Below are positions 1 to 8,722 of a stretch of DNA of 26,106 nt, piece by piece. The notes beneath the pieces were generated by a model that had not been told where the DNA came from, did not search any database, and saw only the letters and a program-made list of their open reading frames with translations. The stretch's first letter is position 1. Each line of letters opens with the position of its first letter. This DNA is from an uncultured Gammaproteobacteria bacterium. GTDB taxonomy: Bacteria > Pseudomonadota > Gammaproteobacteria > Steroidobacterales > GCA-2729495. The DNA is taken from NCBI GenBank assembly GCA_937958785.1, contig CALGMY010000028.1, forward strand, positions 1-26,106. The letters are read 5' to 3'. The translations under genes were made by a program, and so were the position numbers.

Positions 1-1644
1 GCCCAGACCGGCACGGGCAAGACCGCCGCCTTCGCGCTGCCCATCCTTGCCCGCCTCGACCTCGGCAGGACTTCGCCCCAGGCACTGGTCCTCGCCCCGA
101 CGCGGGAGCTCGCCATCCAGGTCGCCGAGGCCTTCCAGCGCTATGCCCGCTACCTGCCCGGCTTCCATGTGCTGCCGATCTACGGTGGCCAGGCCTATGG
201 ACCCCAGCTGGGCGGCCTGCGGCGCGGCGCCCACGTCGTCGTCGGCACGCCCGGCCGCGTCGTGGACCACCTGAACCGGGGCTCCCTCGACCTCAGCGGG
301 CTCACGACCCTCGTGCTCGACGAGGGCGACGAGATGCTGCGCATGGGCTTCATCGACGACGTCGAGCTCGTCCTGGACAAGGCGCCGGCAGGCCGGCAGG
401 TGGTGCTGTTCTCCGCCACCATGCCGCCCGAGATCCGGCGGATCGCGCGCAAGCACCTGACAGACCCGGCGGAAGTGACCATCCGGGAGAAGACCTCCAC
501 CGTCGCCAATATCCGGCAGCGCTACTGGCTGGTGAGCGGGCTCCAGAAGCTGGATGCGCTCACCCGCATCCTGGAGGTCGAGACCTTCGACGGCATGATA
601 ATCTTCACGCGCACCAAGATCGCGACCGAGGAGATCGCCGAGCGCCTGGAGGCCCGGGGCTTCGCAGCCGCGGCGCTCAACGGCGACATGGCCCAGGCCC
701 AGCGGGAACGCACGATCGCGCGACTGAAGGGTGGCGACCTCGACATCCTGGTGGCCACCGACGTGGCCGCCCGGGGCCTCGATGTCGAGCGCATCAGCCA
801 CGTGGTCAACTACGACATCCCCTACGACGTCGAGGCCTACATCCACCGCATCGGCCGCACCGGGCGCGCCGGGCGCAAGGGAGAAGCCATCCTGTTCGTG
901 GCGTGGCGTGAGCAAGGCATGCTGCGGACCATCGAGCGGGCCACGAAGCAGGCCATCGAGCGCATGGAACTGCCGACCGCCGCCGCCGTGAACGACACCC
1001 GCATCGCCCGCTTCAAGGCCCGGATTGCCGGCGCACTGGAAGGCGCCGACCTGGCGGTGTTCCGCGACATCGTTACCCAGTATGCGCAGGAGAGCGGCGT
1101 GCCCATGGCCGACGTGGCCGCTGCCCTCGCGGGCCTCGCCCAGGGCGATGCGCCCCTGCTGGTCGCCGATCCCGTCCGGCCAGCCCGCACGGAACGCCCA
1201 CGCCCGGAACGCCCACGCCCAGAACCGTCCCGGCCGTCGCAGGCAGATCCCTTCACGCGCGCCCGTCGCCCCGGGCGCCCGGCGGCCGAGCCCGGCCCGC
1301 CGAGGGAAGGCACGGCGCGCTACCGGATCGCCGTCGGCCACCTGCACAAGGTGAAGCCTGGCAACATCGTCGGCGCTATCGCCAACGAGGCAGGCCTCGA
1401 CAGCAAGCGCATCGGCCGGGTGGACATCCGGGAAGATCACAGCATCGTGGAACTGCCGGCCGGACTCTCGCCCGCCGTGCTCGAGCACCTGAAGGGCGTA
1501 TGGGTCGTCGGCCGGCAGCTGCGCCTCGTCGAGGACGGGCGCCCGTTCGATCCGCCACGAAAACCCGGTAAGCTCACGACGTCGCGGCCCGCCCGCGGCC
1601 CGAATCGCGCCACTCCAACCCGCAAGCCCAGAGGAAAGTCATGA
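1..1644 (+). CDS. deaD: DEAD-box ATP-dependent RNA helicase, DeaD/CsdA-type (5' truncated by window edge)
   Basis: ATP-dependent RNA unwinding enzyme of the ribosome-assembly/cold-shock DeaD group. The frame is open from base 1, beginning inside motif I (AQTGTGKT), so the N-terminus and Q-motif lie outside the window. In order follow motif Ia (PTRELA), Ib (TPGR), motif II at 319-330, motif III (SAT), motif V (ARGLDVERISHVVNYD) and motif VI (HRIGRTGRAG). After both RecA lobes comes a low-complexity Arg/Pro linker, then a DbpA/CsdA-type RNA-binding domain from about 1315 to 1540 and a basic tail. The C-terminal RNA-binding domain separates it from RhlE/RhlB. Motif II reads Asp-Glu-Gly-Asp, not the usual DEAD. 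The stop overlaps the next gene's start (ATGA), implying translational coupling. Family assignment is firm; the exact paralogue is inferred. Confidence 0.93.
   Translation, partial: AQTGTGKTAAFALPILARLDLGRTSPQALVLAPTRELAIQVAEAFQRYARYLPGFHVLPIYGGQAYGPQLGGLRRGAHVVVGTPGRVVDHLNRGSLDLSGLTTLVLDEGDEMLRMGFIDDVELVLDKAPAGRQVVLFSATMPPEIRRIARKHLTDPAEVTIREKTSTVANIRQRYWLVSGLQKLDALTRILEVETFDGMIIFTRTKIATEEIAERLEARGFAAAALNGDMAQAQRERTIARLKGGDLDILVATDVAARGLDVERISHVVNYDIPYDVEAYIHRIGRTGRAGRKGEAILFVAWREQGMLRTIERATKQAIERMELPTAAAVNDTRIARFKARIAGALEGADLAVFRDIVTQYAQESGVPMADVAAALAGLAQGDAPLLVADPVRPARTERPRPERPRPEPSRPSQADPFTRARRPGRPAAEPGPPREGTARYRIAVGHLHKVKPGNIVGAIANEAGLDSKRIGRVDIREDHSIVELPAGLSPAVLEHLKGVWVVGRQLRLVEDGRPFDPPRKPGKLTTSRPARGPNRATPTRKPRGKS
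1191..1220 (+). repeat. Perfect 15-bp tandem duplication in the helicase linker
   Basis: GGAACGCCCACGCCC occurs twice in direct tandem. It is in frame and encodes the Glu-Arg-Pro-Arg-Pro unit twice in the disordered linker between helicase core and RNA-binding domain. Its length is a multiple of three, so copy-number change would keep the frame. Confidence 0.85.
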
Positions 1645-2552
1645 ATCCAGGATCCAAGCTCGCCGGTTCCGCGGCCGTGCTGCTGCTCGTGGCCGCCTGC
1701 CAGCCCGGCAGCAAGCCGCCGACCCCGGCCGAGACCAACGCCAACTTCGAGGCCTACGTCGAGGCCGTGGCCCGCAAGCCGGCAGCCGAGCTCAACCAGC
1801 AGGAGCTCGAGCAGGCCGTCAGCCAGTATGTCGACATGCAGGTGGCGGCCGAGGCGGCCACCAAAGGCGGCCTCGACAAGGACCCGGAAGTCAGCGAACA
1901 GCTCAGGCTGACCCGCGCCAACGTGCTCAGCGAGACGCTGCTCCGGCGCTACCTGGACGCGAATCCGGTGACTGACGCCGATATCCAGGCCGAGTATGAC
2001 GCCCAGGTCGCGGCCGCGCCGGCCGAGTACAAGGCCCGGCACATCCTCGTGGACGACAAGTCCCTCGCCGAGGCCATCATCCAGAAGCTGAACGCGAAGG
2101 GCGACTTCTCGGCCCTGGCGAAGGAGTACTCGAAGGACTCCTCCGCTGCCAACGGCGGTGATCTCGGCTGGTTCAACCCCCAGATGATGGTCAAGGAGTT
2201 CTCCGACGCCGTGGTGGCCCTGGAGAAGGGCGCGTACACCGCGGCCCCGGTGCAGTCCCAGTTCGGCTGGCACGTGATCCAGCTGGACGACAAGCGCTCC
2301 GCCCAGCTGCCGGACCTCGCCCAGGTCAAGGACCGGGTGGTCCAGCTGGTCCAGCGCAAGCGGGTCTCCACCCACATGGAGGAACTGCGCAAGCAGTCCG
2401 CCCTGGAGCCGGAGAAGATCGCGGCCGCACTGATCGACTACGCCCGCCAGCCCAAGGCGGCAGAGCCCGAGGCTGCTGCGCCGGCCGGGTCCGATGCGGC
2501 ACCAGCTACGGCACCGGCACCCGCTGCCGAGCCCGCGCCGCCGTCGAACTGA
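1641..2552 (+). CDS. Parvulin-type peptidyl-prolyl cis-trans isomerase, lipoprotein (PpiC/PrsA/SurA-like)
   Basis: A 303-residue predicted periplasmic foldase. Residues 1-20 form a lipoprotein signal with lipobox VAAC (Cys20), so it should be lipid-anchored and face the periplasm. Residues about 30-115 resemble a SurA/PrsA N-terminal helical region. Residues about 130-230 are a rotamase (parvulin) domain, recognisable by KARHILV, the GGDLGWF loop and FGWHVIQLDD. The tail from about 275 is Ala/Pro-rich. The ATG overlaps the helicase stop and is preceded by GAGGAAAG at 1631-1638, a good ribosome binding site. I infer a role in outer-membrane or exported protein folding. The family is clear; the substrate is not visible. 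Confidence 0.9.
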   Translation: MNPGSKLAGSAAVLLLVAACQPGSKPPTPAETNANFEAYVEAVARKPAAELNQQELEQAVSQYVDMQVAAEAATKGGLDKDPEVSEQLRLTRANVLSETLLRRYLDANPVTDADIQAEYDAQVAAAPAEYKARHILVDDKSLAEAIIQKLNAKGDFSALAKEYSKDSSAANGGDLGWFNPQMMVKEFSDAVVALEKGAYTAAPVQSQFGWHVIQLDDKRSAQLPDLAQVKDRVVQLVQRKRVSTHMEELRKQSALEPEKIAAALIDYARQPKAAEPEAAAPAGSDAAPATAPAPAAEPAPPSN

Positions 2553-2559
2553 CGAGGTT

Positions 2560-2619
2560 CCCGTAGGAGCGGCTTCAGCCGCGATTCATCCGGGTCGCGG
2601 CTGAAGCCGCTCCTACGGG
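2560..2619. repeat. REP-like palindrome A (paired, 25-bp perfect stem)
   Basis: Arms 2560-2584 and 2595-2619 are perfect reverse complements separated by a 10-nt loop. Each arm carries GTAGGAGCGGCTTCAGCCGC, whose GCGGCT/AGCCGC core is itself self-complementary. It sits between the convergent isomerase gene (stop 2552) and cytochrome b561 gene. The right arm supplies the TAG stop of the latter. Such a stem could end or stabilise transcripts from either side, although no T-run follows. Confidence 0.92.
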
Positions 2620-3203
2620 TCCGGGCGCCCCAGCATCCGGCGCAGCACGTTGTCCCTCACCACGAAGTGGTGCCAGAGGGCGCCAAACACGTGCAGGCCG
2701 AGGACCAGCGCGCCGATGCGCCAGCAGGTCTCGTGGATCTCGGCGTAGAGCTCGTAAGGCGCGTGGGAGCCGTCCGCCTGGGGCACGAGGCGGGGCACTG
2801 CATCCCACCCGAAGAAGAAGATCGGGAACTCGCCCTCGTAGGCCGACAGCGCCGCCCAGCCGCTCAGCGGGAAGGCGATGAGCAGCCCGTACAGGAAGGC
2901 GTGGGTCAGCCGGGCCAGCCAGCGCTGGTAGGTCGCGAGCGCCGCGGGCAACGACGGCGTCGGGTTCACCGAGCGCCAGGCGAGGCGGAGCGTGACCAGG
3001 ATGAGGATCAGGAAGCCGTTGGTGTGGTGCACCCGGGAGATGGCGAGCAGGCGCCCGAAATCGTTGCTCCCCGTGGCGACCAGCTCGTCATAGACCGCGT
3101 TCATCCAGAAGCCCAGGGGCACCTGGACCAGGATCATGGCCGCCACGAGCCAGTGGAGGTATCGGGAGACCCGGCCCCAGGCCAGCGTGGTATTCCGGAG
3201 CAT
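2613..3203 (-). CDS. Cytochrome b561 family protein
   Basis: A 196-residue membrane dihaem cytochrome b, of normal length for the CybB/cytochrome b561 group (in E. coli a superoxide:ubiquinone oxidoreductase). Four hydrophobic segments are seen at about 15-33, 58-75, 100-120 and 162-182. Candidate haem-ligand histidines are H17, H59/H60, H101, H157, H171 and H178/H179. The gene lies 25 bp after the FrnE-like gene on the same strand, a likely two-gene operon of thiol/redox function. Its TAG stop falls inside REP palindrome A. The precise electron donor is not determinable. Confidence 0.9.
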   Translation of the reverse strand: MLRNTTLAWGRVSRYLHWLVAAMILVQVPLGFWMNAVYDELVATGSNDFGRLLAISRVHHTNGFLILILVTLRLAWRSVNPTPSLPAALATYQRWLARLTHAFLYGLLIAFPLSGWAALSAYEGEFPIFFFGWDAVPRLVPQADGSHAPYELYAEIHETCWRIGALVLGLHVFGALWHHFVVRDNVLRRMLGRPDP

Positions 3204-3218
3204 CGAATGCCTGCCCGC

Positions 3219-3240
3219 AACAGCGGCTTCAGCCGCGATC
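3219..3240 (-). repeat. Single REP-like half element
   Basis: One half of the same palindrome family: on the plus strand AGCGGCTTCAGCCGCGATC follows a degenerate left end (ACAG rather than GGAG). No matching second arm is nearby. It overlaps the 3' end of the FrnE-like gene and provides its TGA stop codon. Confidence 0.8.
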
Positions 3241-3879
3241 CCCGACCGTCAGCCGGTCGATGAGTTCGACGAAGGCTTCCGGCGGCTGGGCGCCGGACAC
3301 GGCGTATTGGCCGTTGAAGATGAAGAACGGCACGCCGGTCACCCCCACCTGGCGGGCCTCGCTGATCAGTGCCTGGACCCGGTCCTCGTCCCGGCCCGAC
3401 CGGAGGGCGGCCTCGACTTCAGGCGGGGCCATGCCCACCTCGCCGGCGATCCGGGCGAGGACGGCCGGGTCGCCCAGGTCCTCGCCCCGGCTGTGGTGGG
3501 CGGCGAACAGGTGCTCGGCCAGGGCGTTCTGGTCCACGCCGGGTTGCTCCCCTGCCCAGTAAAGGAGCACGTGGGCGGCCAGCGTGTTGGGCGAACGGGC
3601 GCCCGGCGGGGTCTCGAAGTGCAGGCCCTCCCCGGCCGCGGTCTGGCGCATGCCGCTCATGATCGCCTCGGCCCGCTCCGGGCCGAAGATCGTGGCGTAG
3701 TGCGCCCGGCGGTCCTTGCCCTCCCGCGGCATGTCCGGGCTGAGCTGGAAGGGCAGCCACGCCACCGTGGCTGGCACGGCCGGGCGGGCGGCCAGCGCCC
3801 GCTCCAGGCGACGCTTCCCGACGTAGCACCAGGGACAGACGAGGTCGGAGACGACTTGAATCTGCAGGGGTTCAGGCAT
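3229..3879 (-). CDS. DsbA-family oxidoreductase, FrnE-like
   Basis: A 216-residue thioredoxin-fold protein with an insert of helices, the FrnE / 2-hydroxychromene-2-carboxylate isomerase-like branch of the DsbA family. The redox motif CPWC is at residues 15-18, in the typical context DLVCPWCYVGKRRLE. A cis-proline segment GVTGVPFFIFNG lies near residue 180. No signal peptide is seen, so it is probably cytoplasmic, as FrnE proteins usually are. It should catalyse thiol-disulfide exchange and is often linked to oxidative stress. The last residues (Asp-Arg-Gly-stop) are encoded by the REP half-element. ATG at 3879 has only a weak GGGA upstream. Confidence 0.9.
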   Translation of the reverse strand: MPEPLQIQVVSDLVCPWCYVGKRRLERALAARPAVPATVAWLPFQLSPDMPREGKDRRAHYATIFGPERAEAIMSGMRQTAAGEGLHFETPPGARSPNTLAAHVLLYWAGEQPGVDQNALAEHLFAAHHSRGEDLGDPAVLARIAGEVGMAPPEVEAALRSGRDEDRVQALISEARQVGVTGVPFFIFNGQYAVSGAQPPEAFVELIDRLTVGDRG

Positions 3880-3887
3880 ATTCCCGC

Positions 3888-3917
3888 AGTGTAGGAGCGG
3901 CTTCAGCCGCGAGGCAA
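3888..3917 (-). promoter_or_regulatory. Possible promoter of the FrnE-like gene using a REP arm as spacer
   Basis: On the minus strand TTGCCT (3917-3912) and TACACT (3893-3888) are 18 bp apart, each a 4/6 match to sigma-70 hexamers. The spacer is one REP arm. Transcription would start within a few bases of the ATG at 3879. Weak and untested. Confidence 0.25.
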
Positions 3918-3946
3918 ATCCCGATCGCGCCGCGAGGCGCTCCTAC
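3891..3946. repeat. REP-like palindrome B (mixed-type arms)
   Basis: The left arm is the common form (core GCGGCTTCAGCCGC); the right arm is a variant with core GCGCCGCGAGGCGC. The shared outer 9 bp (GTAGGAGCG / CGCTCCTAC) pair with each other, and each core forms its own hairpin. This is the only paired copy between two gene starts (FrnE-like and gltB), not at a gene end. Confidence 0.88.
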
Positions 3947-4033
3947 CGCTTTCCCGAATGCCGCCGGGGACTTAAACTGTGCGGTCGTGGGGCGCCTGTC
4001 GCACCCCCGTTGACCGACCCCGAGACAGAACCT

Positions 4034-7000
4034 ATGGACAACCACGAGCGGAGTGGCGGGCTGCCCCTGCCCTCGATAAAGCAGCGGCCGGCCGATGCCG
4101 GGGCGCCACGGCGGGCACCCGCGAAGCAGGGCCTCTACGACCCGGCCCAGGAGCACGACGCCTGTGGTGTCGGCTTCGTCGTGGACATCAAGGGCCGCAA
4201 GTCCCACCAGATCCTCGCCCAGGCGATCCAGGTGCTGCGTAACCTGGACCACCGGGGCGCCTGCGGCTGCGAGGTGAACACCGGCGACGGGGCTGGGGTG
4301 CTCCTCCAGATGCCCCACCGGTTCCTGCAGAAGGTCACGGAGAAGGACGGGATCGCCCTGCCCGCCGCTGGCGAATATGGCAGCGGCCTGCTCTTCCTGC
4401 CCCGCAACGCCAGCAAGCGCCGCAAGCTCGAGGAGAAGTTCGAGCAGATCGTCCAGTCCGAGGGCCAGGTCGTGCTCGGCTGGCGCACGGTGCCCACCAG
4501 CAACAAGTCCCTGGGCGAGACCGCCCGGGCCTCCGAGCCCTTCGTCCGCCAGGTCTTCATCGGCAAGGATCCCGCCGCCGCGAAGCCCCTCGACGAGATG
4601 GCGTTCGAGCGCACCCTTTACATCATCCGGAAGCGCGGCTACAGCGAGATCCGTACGTCCACGCTGGACGGCGCGGACTTCTGGTACGTCTGCAGCCTCT
4701 CCTGCAAGACCCTCGTCTACAAGGGCATGCTGCTCACCGAACAGCTCACGGCCTATTTCCCGGACCTGCTGGACCCGGACATGGAGACCGCGCTCGCGAT
4801 GGTGCATTCACGCTTCAGCACCAACACCTTCCCGAGCTGGGACCGGTCGCACCCCTACCGCTACATCGCCCACAACGGCGAGATCAACACGCTCCGCGGC
4901 AACATCAACTGGATGCATGCCCGCGAGGCACTGTTCGAGTCCGAGTTGTTCGGCGAGGACATCGCCAAAATCCCGCCGATCGTCAATCCGAATGGCAGCG
5001 ACTCGGCCATGTTCGACAACGTGCTCGAACTGCTCGTGCTTGCCGGCCGGTCCCTGCCCCACGCGATCATGATGATGATCCCGGAGCCCTGGTCGAACCA
5101 CGCGAGCATGGACGACGACAAGCGGGCCTTCTACCAGTACCACTCCAGCCTGATGGAGCCCTGGGACGGGCCGGCTTCCATCGCCTTCACGGACGGGCGC
5201 AAGATCGGCGCGATCCTGGACCGCAACGGACTGCGGCCGTCACGCTATTACGTCACGAAGGACGACCTGGTGGTGATGGCCTCCGAGGCGGGCGTTCTCG
5301 ACATCCCTCCAGAGCAGGTGCTGCGCAAGGGTCGGCTGCAGCCTGGTCGCATGTTCCTCGTCGACACCGAGGAAGGCCGCATCGTCGAGGACGACGAAAT
5401 CAAGCGCCAGATCGCCAATGAGCGGCCTTACCGCCAGTGGCTGGCTGAGCACCTCGTCCACCTGGACAACCTGCCCGCCGCGCCCGAGGTCCCCGCGCCG
5501 GACCACGACACGCTGCTCCAGCGCCAGCTGGCCTTCGGCTACACCTACGAAGACCAGCGGATCATCCTGATGCCGATGGGCAAGGACGGTGTCGAGGCGG
5601 TCGGCTCCATGGGCAATGACACGCCGCTTGCCGCCCTGTCGAGCCGCCCGCGGCTGCTCTTCGACTATTTCAAGCAGCTCTTCGCCCAGGTGACCAACCC
5701 GCCCATCGATTGCATCCGGGAGGAACTGATCACGGCCGCCGAGGTCTGGCTCGGCTCCGAGGGCAACCTGCTGGAGCCCCAGCCCGCCGACTGCCGCCGC
5801 CTCGAACTGAAGAGCCCGATACTCACCAACGAGGAATTCGCCAAGGTGCGTCGCCTCGACATGCCGGGCCTCAAGGTGGGCGTGCTGCCGTGCCTGTTCC
5901 GGGCCGCCCGCGGCGAGAAGGGCCTGGTGGGTGCGCTCGAGGAACTCTGGGCCCAGGCCCGGCGACTGATCGAGACCGAGAACGTCAACGTACTCATCCT
6001 GAGCGACCGCGGCGTCAACCGGGAGTTCGCGCCGATCCCTTCCTTGCTGGCCATCTCGAGCCTGCATCACTACCTCATCCGGGAGGGCCTGCGCATGCGG
6101 GTCAGCCTGGTACTGGAAGCGGGTGACGCCCGGGAGGTACACCACTTCGCCCTGCTCATCGGCTATGGCGCCAGCGCCATCAACCCCTACCTCGCCTTCG
6201 AGACCCTCGACGGCATGATCGTCGACGGCCTGTTACCGAACGTCGACCACAAGACGGCCTGCAAGAACTTCGCCAAGGCGGCCACCAAGGGCGTCGTGAA
6301 GGTGATGTCGAAGATGGGCGTGTCGGCCGTGCAGAGCTACCACGGCGCGCAGCTGTTCGAGGCGGTGGGCCTGCGCCAGGACATCATCGACGAGCACTTC
6401 ACCTGGACCGCATCCCGCGTCGGCGGCGTGGGCATGGAAGTGGTCGCACGCGAAGTCCTGTTGCGGCACCAGGCGGCGTTCCCCGACCGGCCGGTGGCGG
6501 CCCAGGCGCTGCCCCCGGGCGGCCAGTACCAGTGGCGCGCCAACGGCGAGTACCACCTGTTCAGTCCCGAGTCGATCCACCGTCTCCAGAAGGCGGTTCG
6601 CACGGGCAGCTACGCCACCTACAAGTCCTACGCAGGCCTGATCGACGACCAGGCCGGGCACCTGTGCACCCTCCGGGGCCTGCTGGAGTTCAAGCCCGGC
6701 AAGGCCATCCCGCTTGCCGAGGTGGAACCGGTCGAGAGCATCATGAAGCGCTTCAAGACCGGCGCCATGTCCTATGGCTCGATCAGCAAGGAAGCCCACG
6801 AGACGCTCGCCATTGCGATGAACCGCATCGGCGGCAAGAGCAATACCGGCGAGGGTGGCGAGGACCCGGAGCGCTTCCTGCCCCTTGCCAACGGGGACTC
6901 GCGCAACTCGGCCATCAAGCAGGTCGCATCAGGCCGCTTCGGAGTGACCAGCGAGTACCTGGTCAACGCGAAGGAACTGCAGATCAAGATGGCCCAGGGG

Positions 7001-8707
7001 GCCAAGCCCGGCGAGGGCGGGCAGCTGCCAGGCACCAAGGTGTACCCGTGGATCGCCAAGACCCGCCACACCACGGCCGGCGTGGGACTGATCTCGCCCC
7101 CGCCCCACCACGACATCTATTCGATCGAGGACCTGGCCGAACTGATCCACGACCTCAAGAACGCCAACCGTGACGCACGCATCAGCGTGAAGCTGGTCGC
7201 GGAGGTCGGCGTCGGCACGATCGCGGCCGGGGTCGCCAAGGCCCACGCCGACGTGGTGCTGATCAGCGGCTTCGACGGGGGCACTGGTGCCTCGCCCCAG
7301 ACTTCCATTACCCACGCGGGCCTGCCCTGGGAGCTGGGACTTGCCGAGACCCACCAGACACTGGTGCTCAACAACCTTCGCAGCCGCATCACTGTCGAGA
7401 CCGATGGCCAGCTGAAGACGGGGCGTGACGTGGCCATCGCGGCGTTACTCGGCGCCGAGGAATTCGGCTTCGCCACCGCACCGCTGGTGGCGGTCGGCTG
7501 CATCATGATGCGGGTCTGCCACCTGAACACCTGCCCTGCCGGTGTCGCCACGCAGGATCCGCGCCTGCGGGAGAAGTTCGCCGGCAAGCCGGAGCATGTG
7601 GTGAATTTCATGCGGTTCATCGCCGAGGACATGCGCGAGTACATGGCGCAGCTCGGCTTCCGCACCGTCGAGGAGATGGTTGGTCGCGTCGACCGGCTGG
7701 AGCCCCGCAAGGCCATCGACCACTGGAAGGCCAAGGGCTTCGACTTCAGCAACATCCTGTACCAGCCGGACGTGGGAGCCGAGGTGGGCCGCTTCCGCCA
7801 GATAGACCAGGACCACGGTCTCGACAAGTCGCTGGATGTGACGGCGCTGCTGAAGCTGTGCAAGCCCGCCATCGAACGGGGCGAGAAGGTGACGGGAGAA
7901 GTCGCCATCCGCAACGTCAACCGTGTGGTCGGCACCATCACGGGCAGCGAAGTCACCCGCAAGTGGGGCGCGCGCGGCCTGCCGGACGACACCATCCACC
8001 TGCGCTTCACCGGCTCGGCCGGGCAGAGCTTCGGGGCCTTCATGCCCCGGGGCATGACCTTCGAGCTCGAGGGTGACGCCAACGACTACTTCGGCAAGGG
8101 CCTGTCGGGCGGCAAGCTGATCGTGCGACCGTCCCCGAAGGCCACCTTCGTGCCCGAGGAGAACATCATCATCGGCAACGTGGCGCTCTATGGCGCCACG
8201 AGCGGCGAGGCCTTCATACGTGGCATGGCCGGCGAGCGATTCGCCGTCCGCAACAGCGGCGTCGACACGGTGGTCGAGGCAGTAGGTGACCACGGCTGCG
8301 AGTACATGACGGGCGGCCACGTGATCGTCCTCGGGCCGGCGGGTCGCAACTTCGGCGCCGGCATGTCCGGCGGCATCGCCTATGTGCTCGACGAGGCCGG
8401 CACGTTCGCTGCCACGGTCAACCGGCAGATGGTGGCCACCGAGGAACTCACCGAGGCCGTGGAGATCGGCCGCGTCCGGGCCCTCGTGGAGAAGCACCTG
8501 AAGTGGACCGGTAGCAGCCGGGCCCGCCAGGTCCTCGACAACTGGGACGCCAGCGTGCGCCGGTTCGTGAAGGTCATCCCGAAAGACTACAAGCGGATGC
8601 TCGCGTGCATCAGCCGGGCGCACGACCAGGGGCTCACCGGTGACGACGCCATCATGGTGGCATTCGAGGAGAACGCGCGGGACCTCGCCCGCGTGGGTGG
8701 CAATTGA
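4034..8707 (+). CDS. gltB: Glutamate synthase (NADPH) large subunit
   Basis: With GltD it converts glutamine plus 2-oxoglutarate to two glutamates in the cytoplasm. From ATG 4034 it has 1557 residues. Cys44 (HDACGVGF) is the glutaminase nucleophile exposed after removal of a 43-residue propeptide, a normal size. Order: class-II amidotransferase domain 44 to about 480, central domain about 530-820, FMN-binding synthase domain about 860-1250, and C-terminal GXGXG beta-helix about 1290-1500. The 3Fe-4S cysteines are C1156, C1162 and C1167 (C-x5-C-x4-C). A TTG at 4010 would add eight residues, but ATG gives the usual propeptide. A weak -10 (TAAACT, 3973-3978) lies upstream. gltD follows after 15 bp, so they form an operon. 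Confidence 0.97.
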   Translation: MDNHERSGGLPLPSIKQRPADAGAPRRAPAKQGLYDPAQEHDACGVGFVVDIKGRKSHQILAQAIQVLRNLDHRGACGCEVNTGDGAGVLLQMPHRFLQKVTEKDGIALPAAGEYGSGLLFLPRNASKRRKLEEKFEQIVQSEGQVVLGWRTVPTSNKSLGETARASEPFVRQVFIGKDPAAAKPLDEMAFERTLYIIRKRGYSEIRTSTLDGADFWYVCSLSCKTLVYKGMLLTEQLTAYFPDLLDPDMETALAMVHSRFSTNTFPSWDRSHPYRYIAHNGEINTLRGNINWMHAREALFESELFGEDIAKIPPIVNPNGSDSAMFDNVLELLVLAGRSLPHAIMMMIPEPWSNHASMDDDKRAFYQYHSSLMEPWDGPASIAFTDGRKIGAILDRNGLRPSRYYVTKDDLVVMASEAGVLDIPPEQVLRKGRLQPGRMFLVDTEEGRIVEDDEIKRQIANERPYRQWLAEHLVHLDNLPAAPEVPAPDHDTLLQRQLAFGYTYEDQRIILMPMGKDGVEAVGSMGNDTPLAALSSRPRLLFDYFKQLFAQVTNPPIDCIREELITAAEVWLGSEGNLLEPQPADCRRLELKSPILTNEEFAKVRRLDMPGLKVGVLPCLFRAARGEKGLVGALEELWAQARRLIETENVNVLILSDRGVNREFAPIPSLLAISSLHHYLIREGLRMRVSLVLEAGDAREVHHFALLIGYGASAINPYLAFETLDGMIVDGLLPNVDHKTACKNFAKAATKGVVKVMSKMGVSAVQSYHGAQLFEAVGLRQDIIDEHFTWTASRVGGVGMEVVAREVLLRHQAAFPDRPVAAQALPPGGQYQWRANGEYHLFSPESIHRLQKAVRTGSYATYKSYAGLIDDQAGHLCTLRGLLEFKPGKAIPLAEVEPVESIMKRFKTGAMSYGSISKEAHETLAIAMNRIGGKSNTGEGGEDPERFLPLANGDSRNSAIKQVASGRFGVTSEYLVNAKELQIKMAQGAKPGEGGQLPGTKVYPWIAKTRHTTAGVGLISPPPHHDIYSIEDLAELIHDLKNANRDARISVKLVAEVGVGTIAAGVAKAHADVVLISGFDGGTGASPQTSITHAGLPWELGLAETHQTLVLNNLRSRITVETDGQLKTGRDVAIAALLGAEEFGFATAPLVAVGCIMMRVCHLNTCPAGVATQDPRLREKFAGKPEHVVNFMRFIAEDMREYMAQLGFRTVEEMVGRVDRLEPRKAIDHWKAKGFDFSNILYQPDVGAEVGRFRQIDQDHGLDKSLDVTALLKLCKPAIERGEKVTGEVAIRNVNRVVGTITGSEVTRKWGARGLPDDTIHLRFTGSAGQSFGAFMPRGMTFELEGDANDYFGKGLSGGKLIVRPSPKATFVPEENIIIGNVALYGATSGEAFIRGMAGERFAVRNSGVDTVVEAVGDHGCEYMTGGHVIVLGPAGRNFGAGMSGGIAYVLDEAGTFAATVNRQMVATEELTEAVEIGRVRALVEKHLKWTGSSRARQVLDNWDASVRRFVKVIPKDYKRMLACISRAHDQGLTGDDAIMVAFEENARDLARVGGN

Positions 8708-8722
8708 AGAGCGTGAGCTGAG

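Noticed and set aside
4010..4033. TTG start for gltB eight codons upstream
   Set aside because: ATG 4034 already gives the expected 43-residue propeptide before Cys44.
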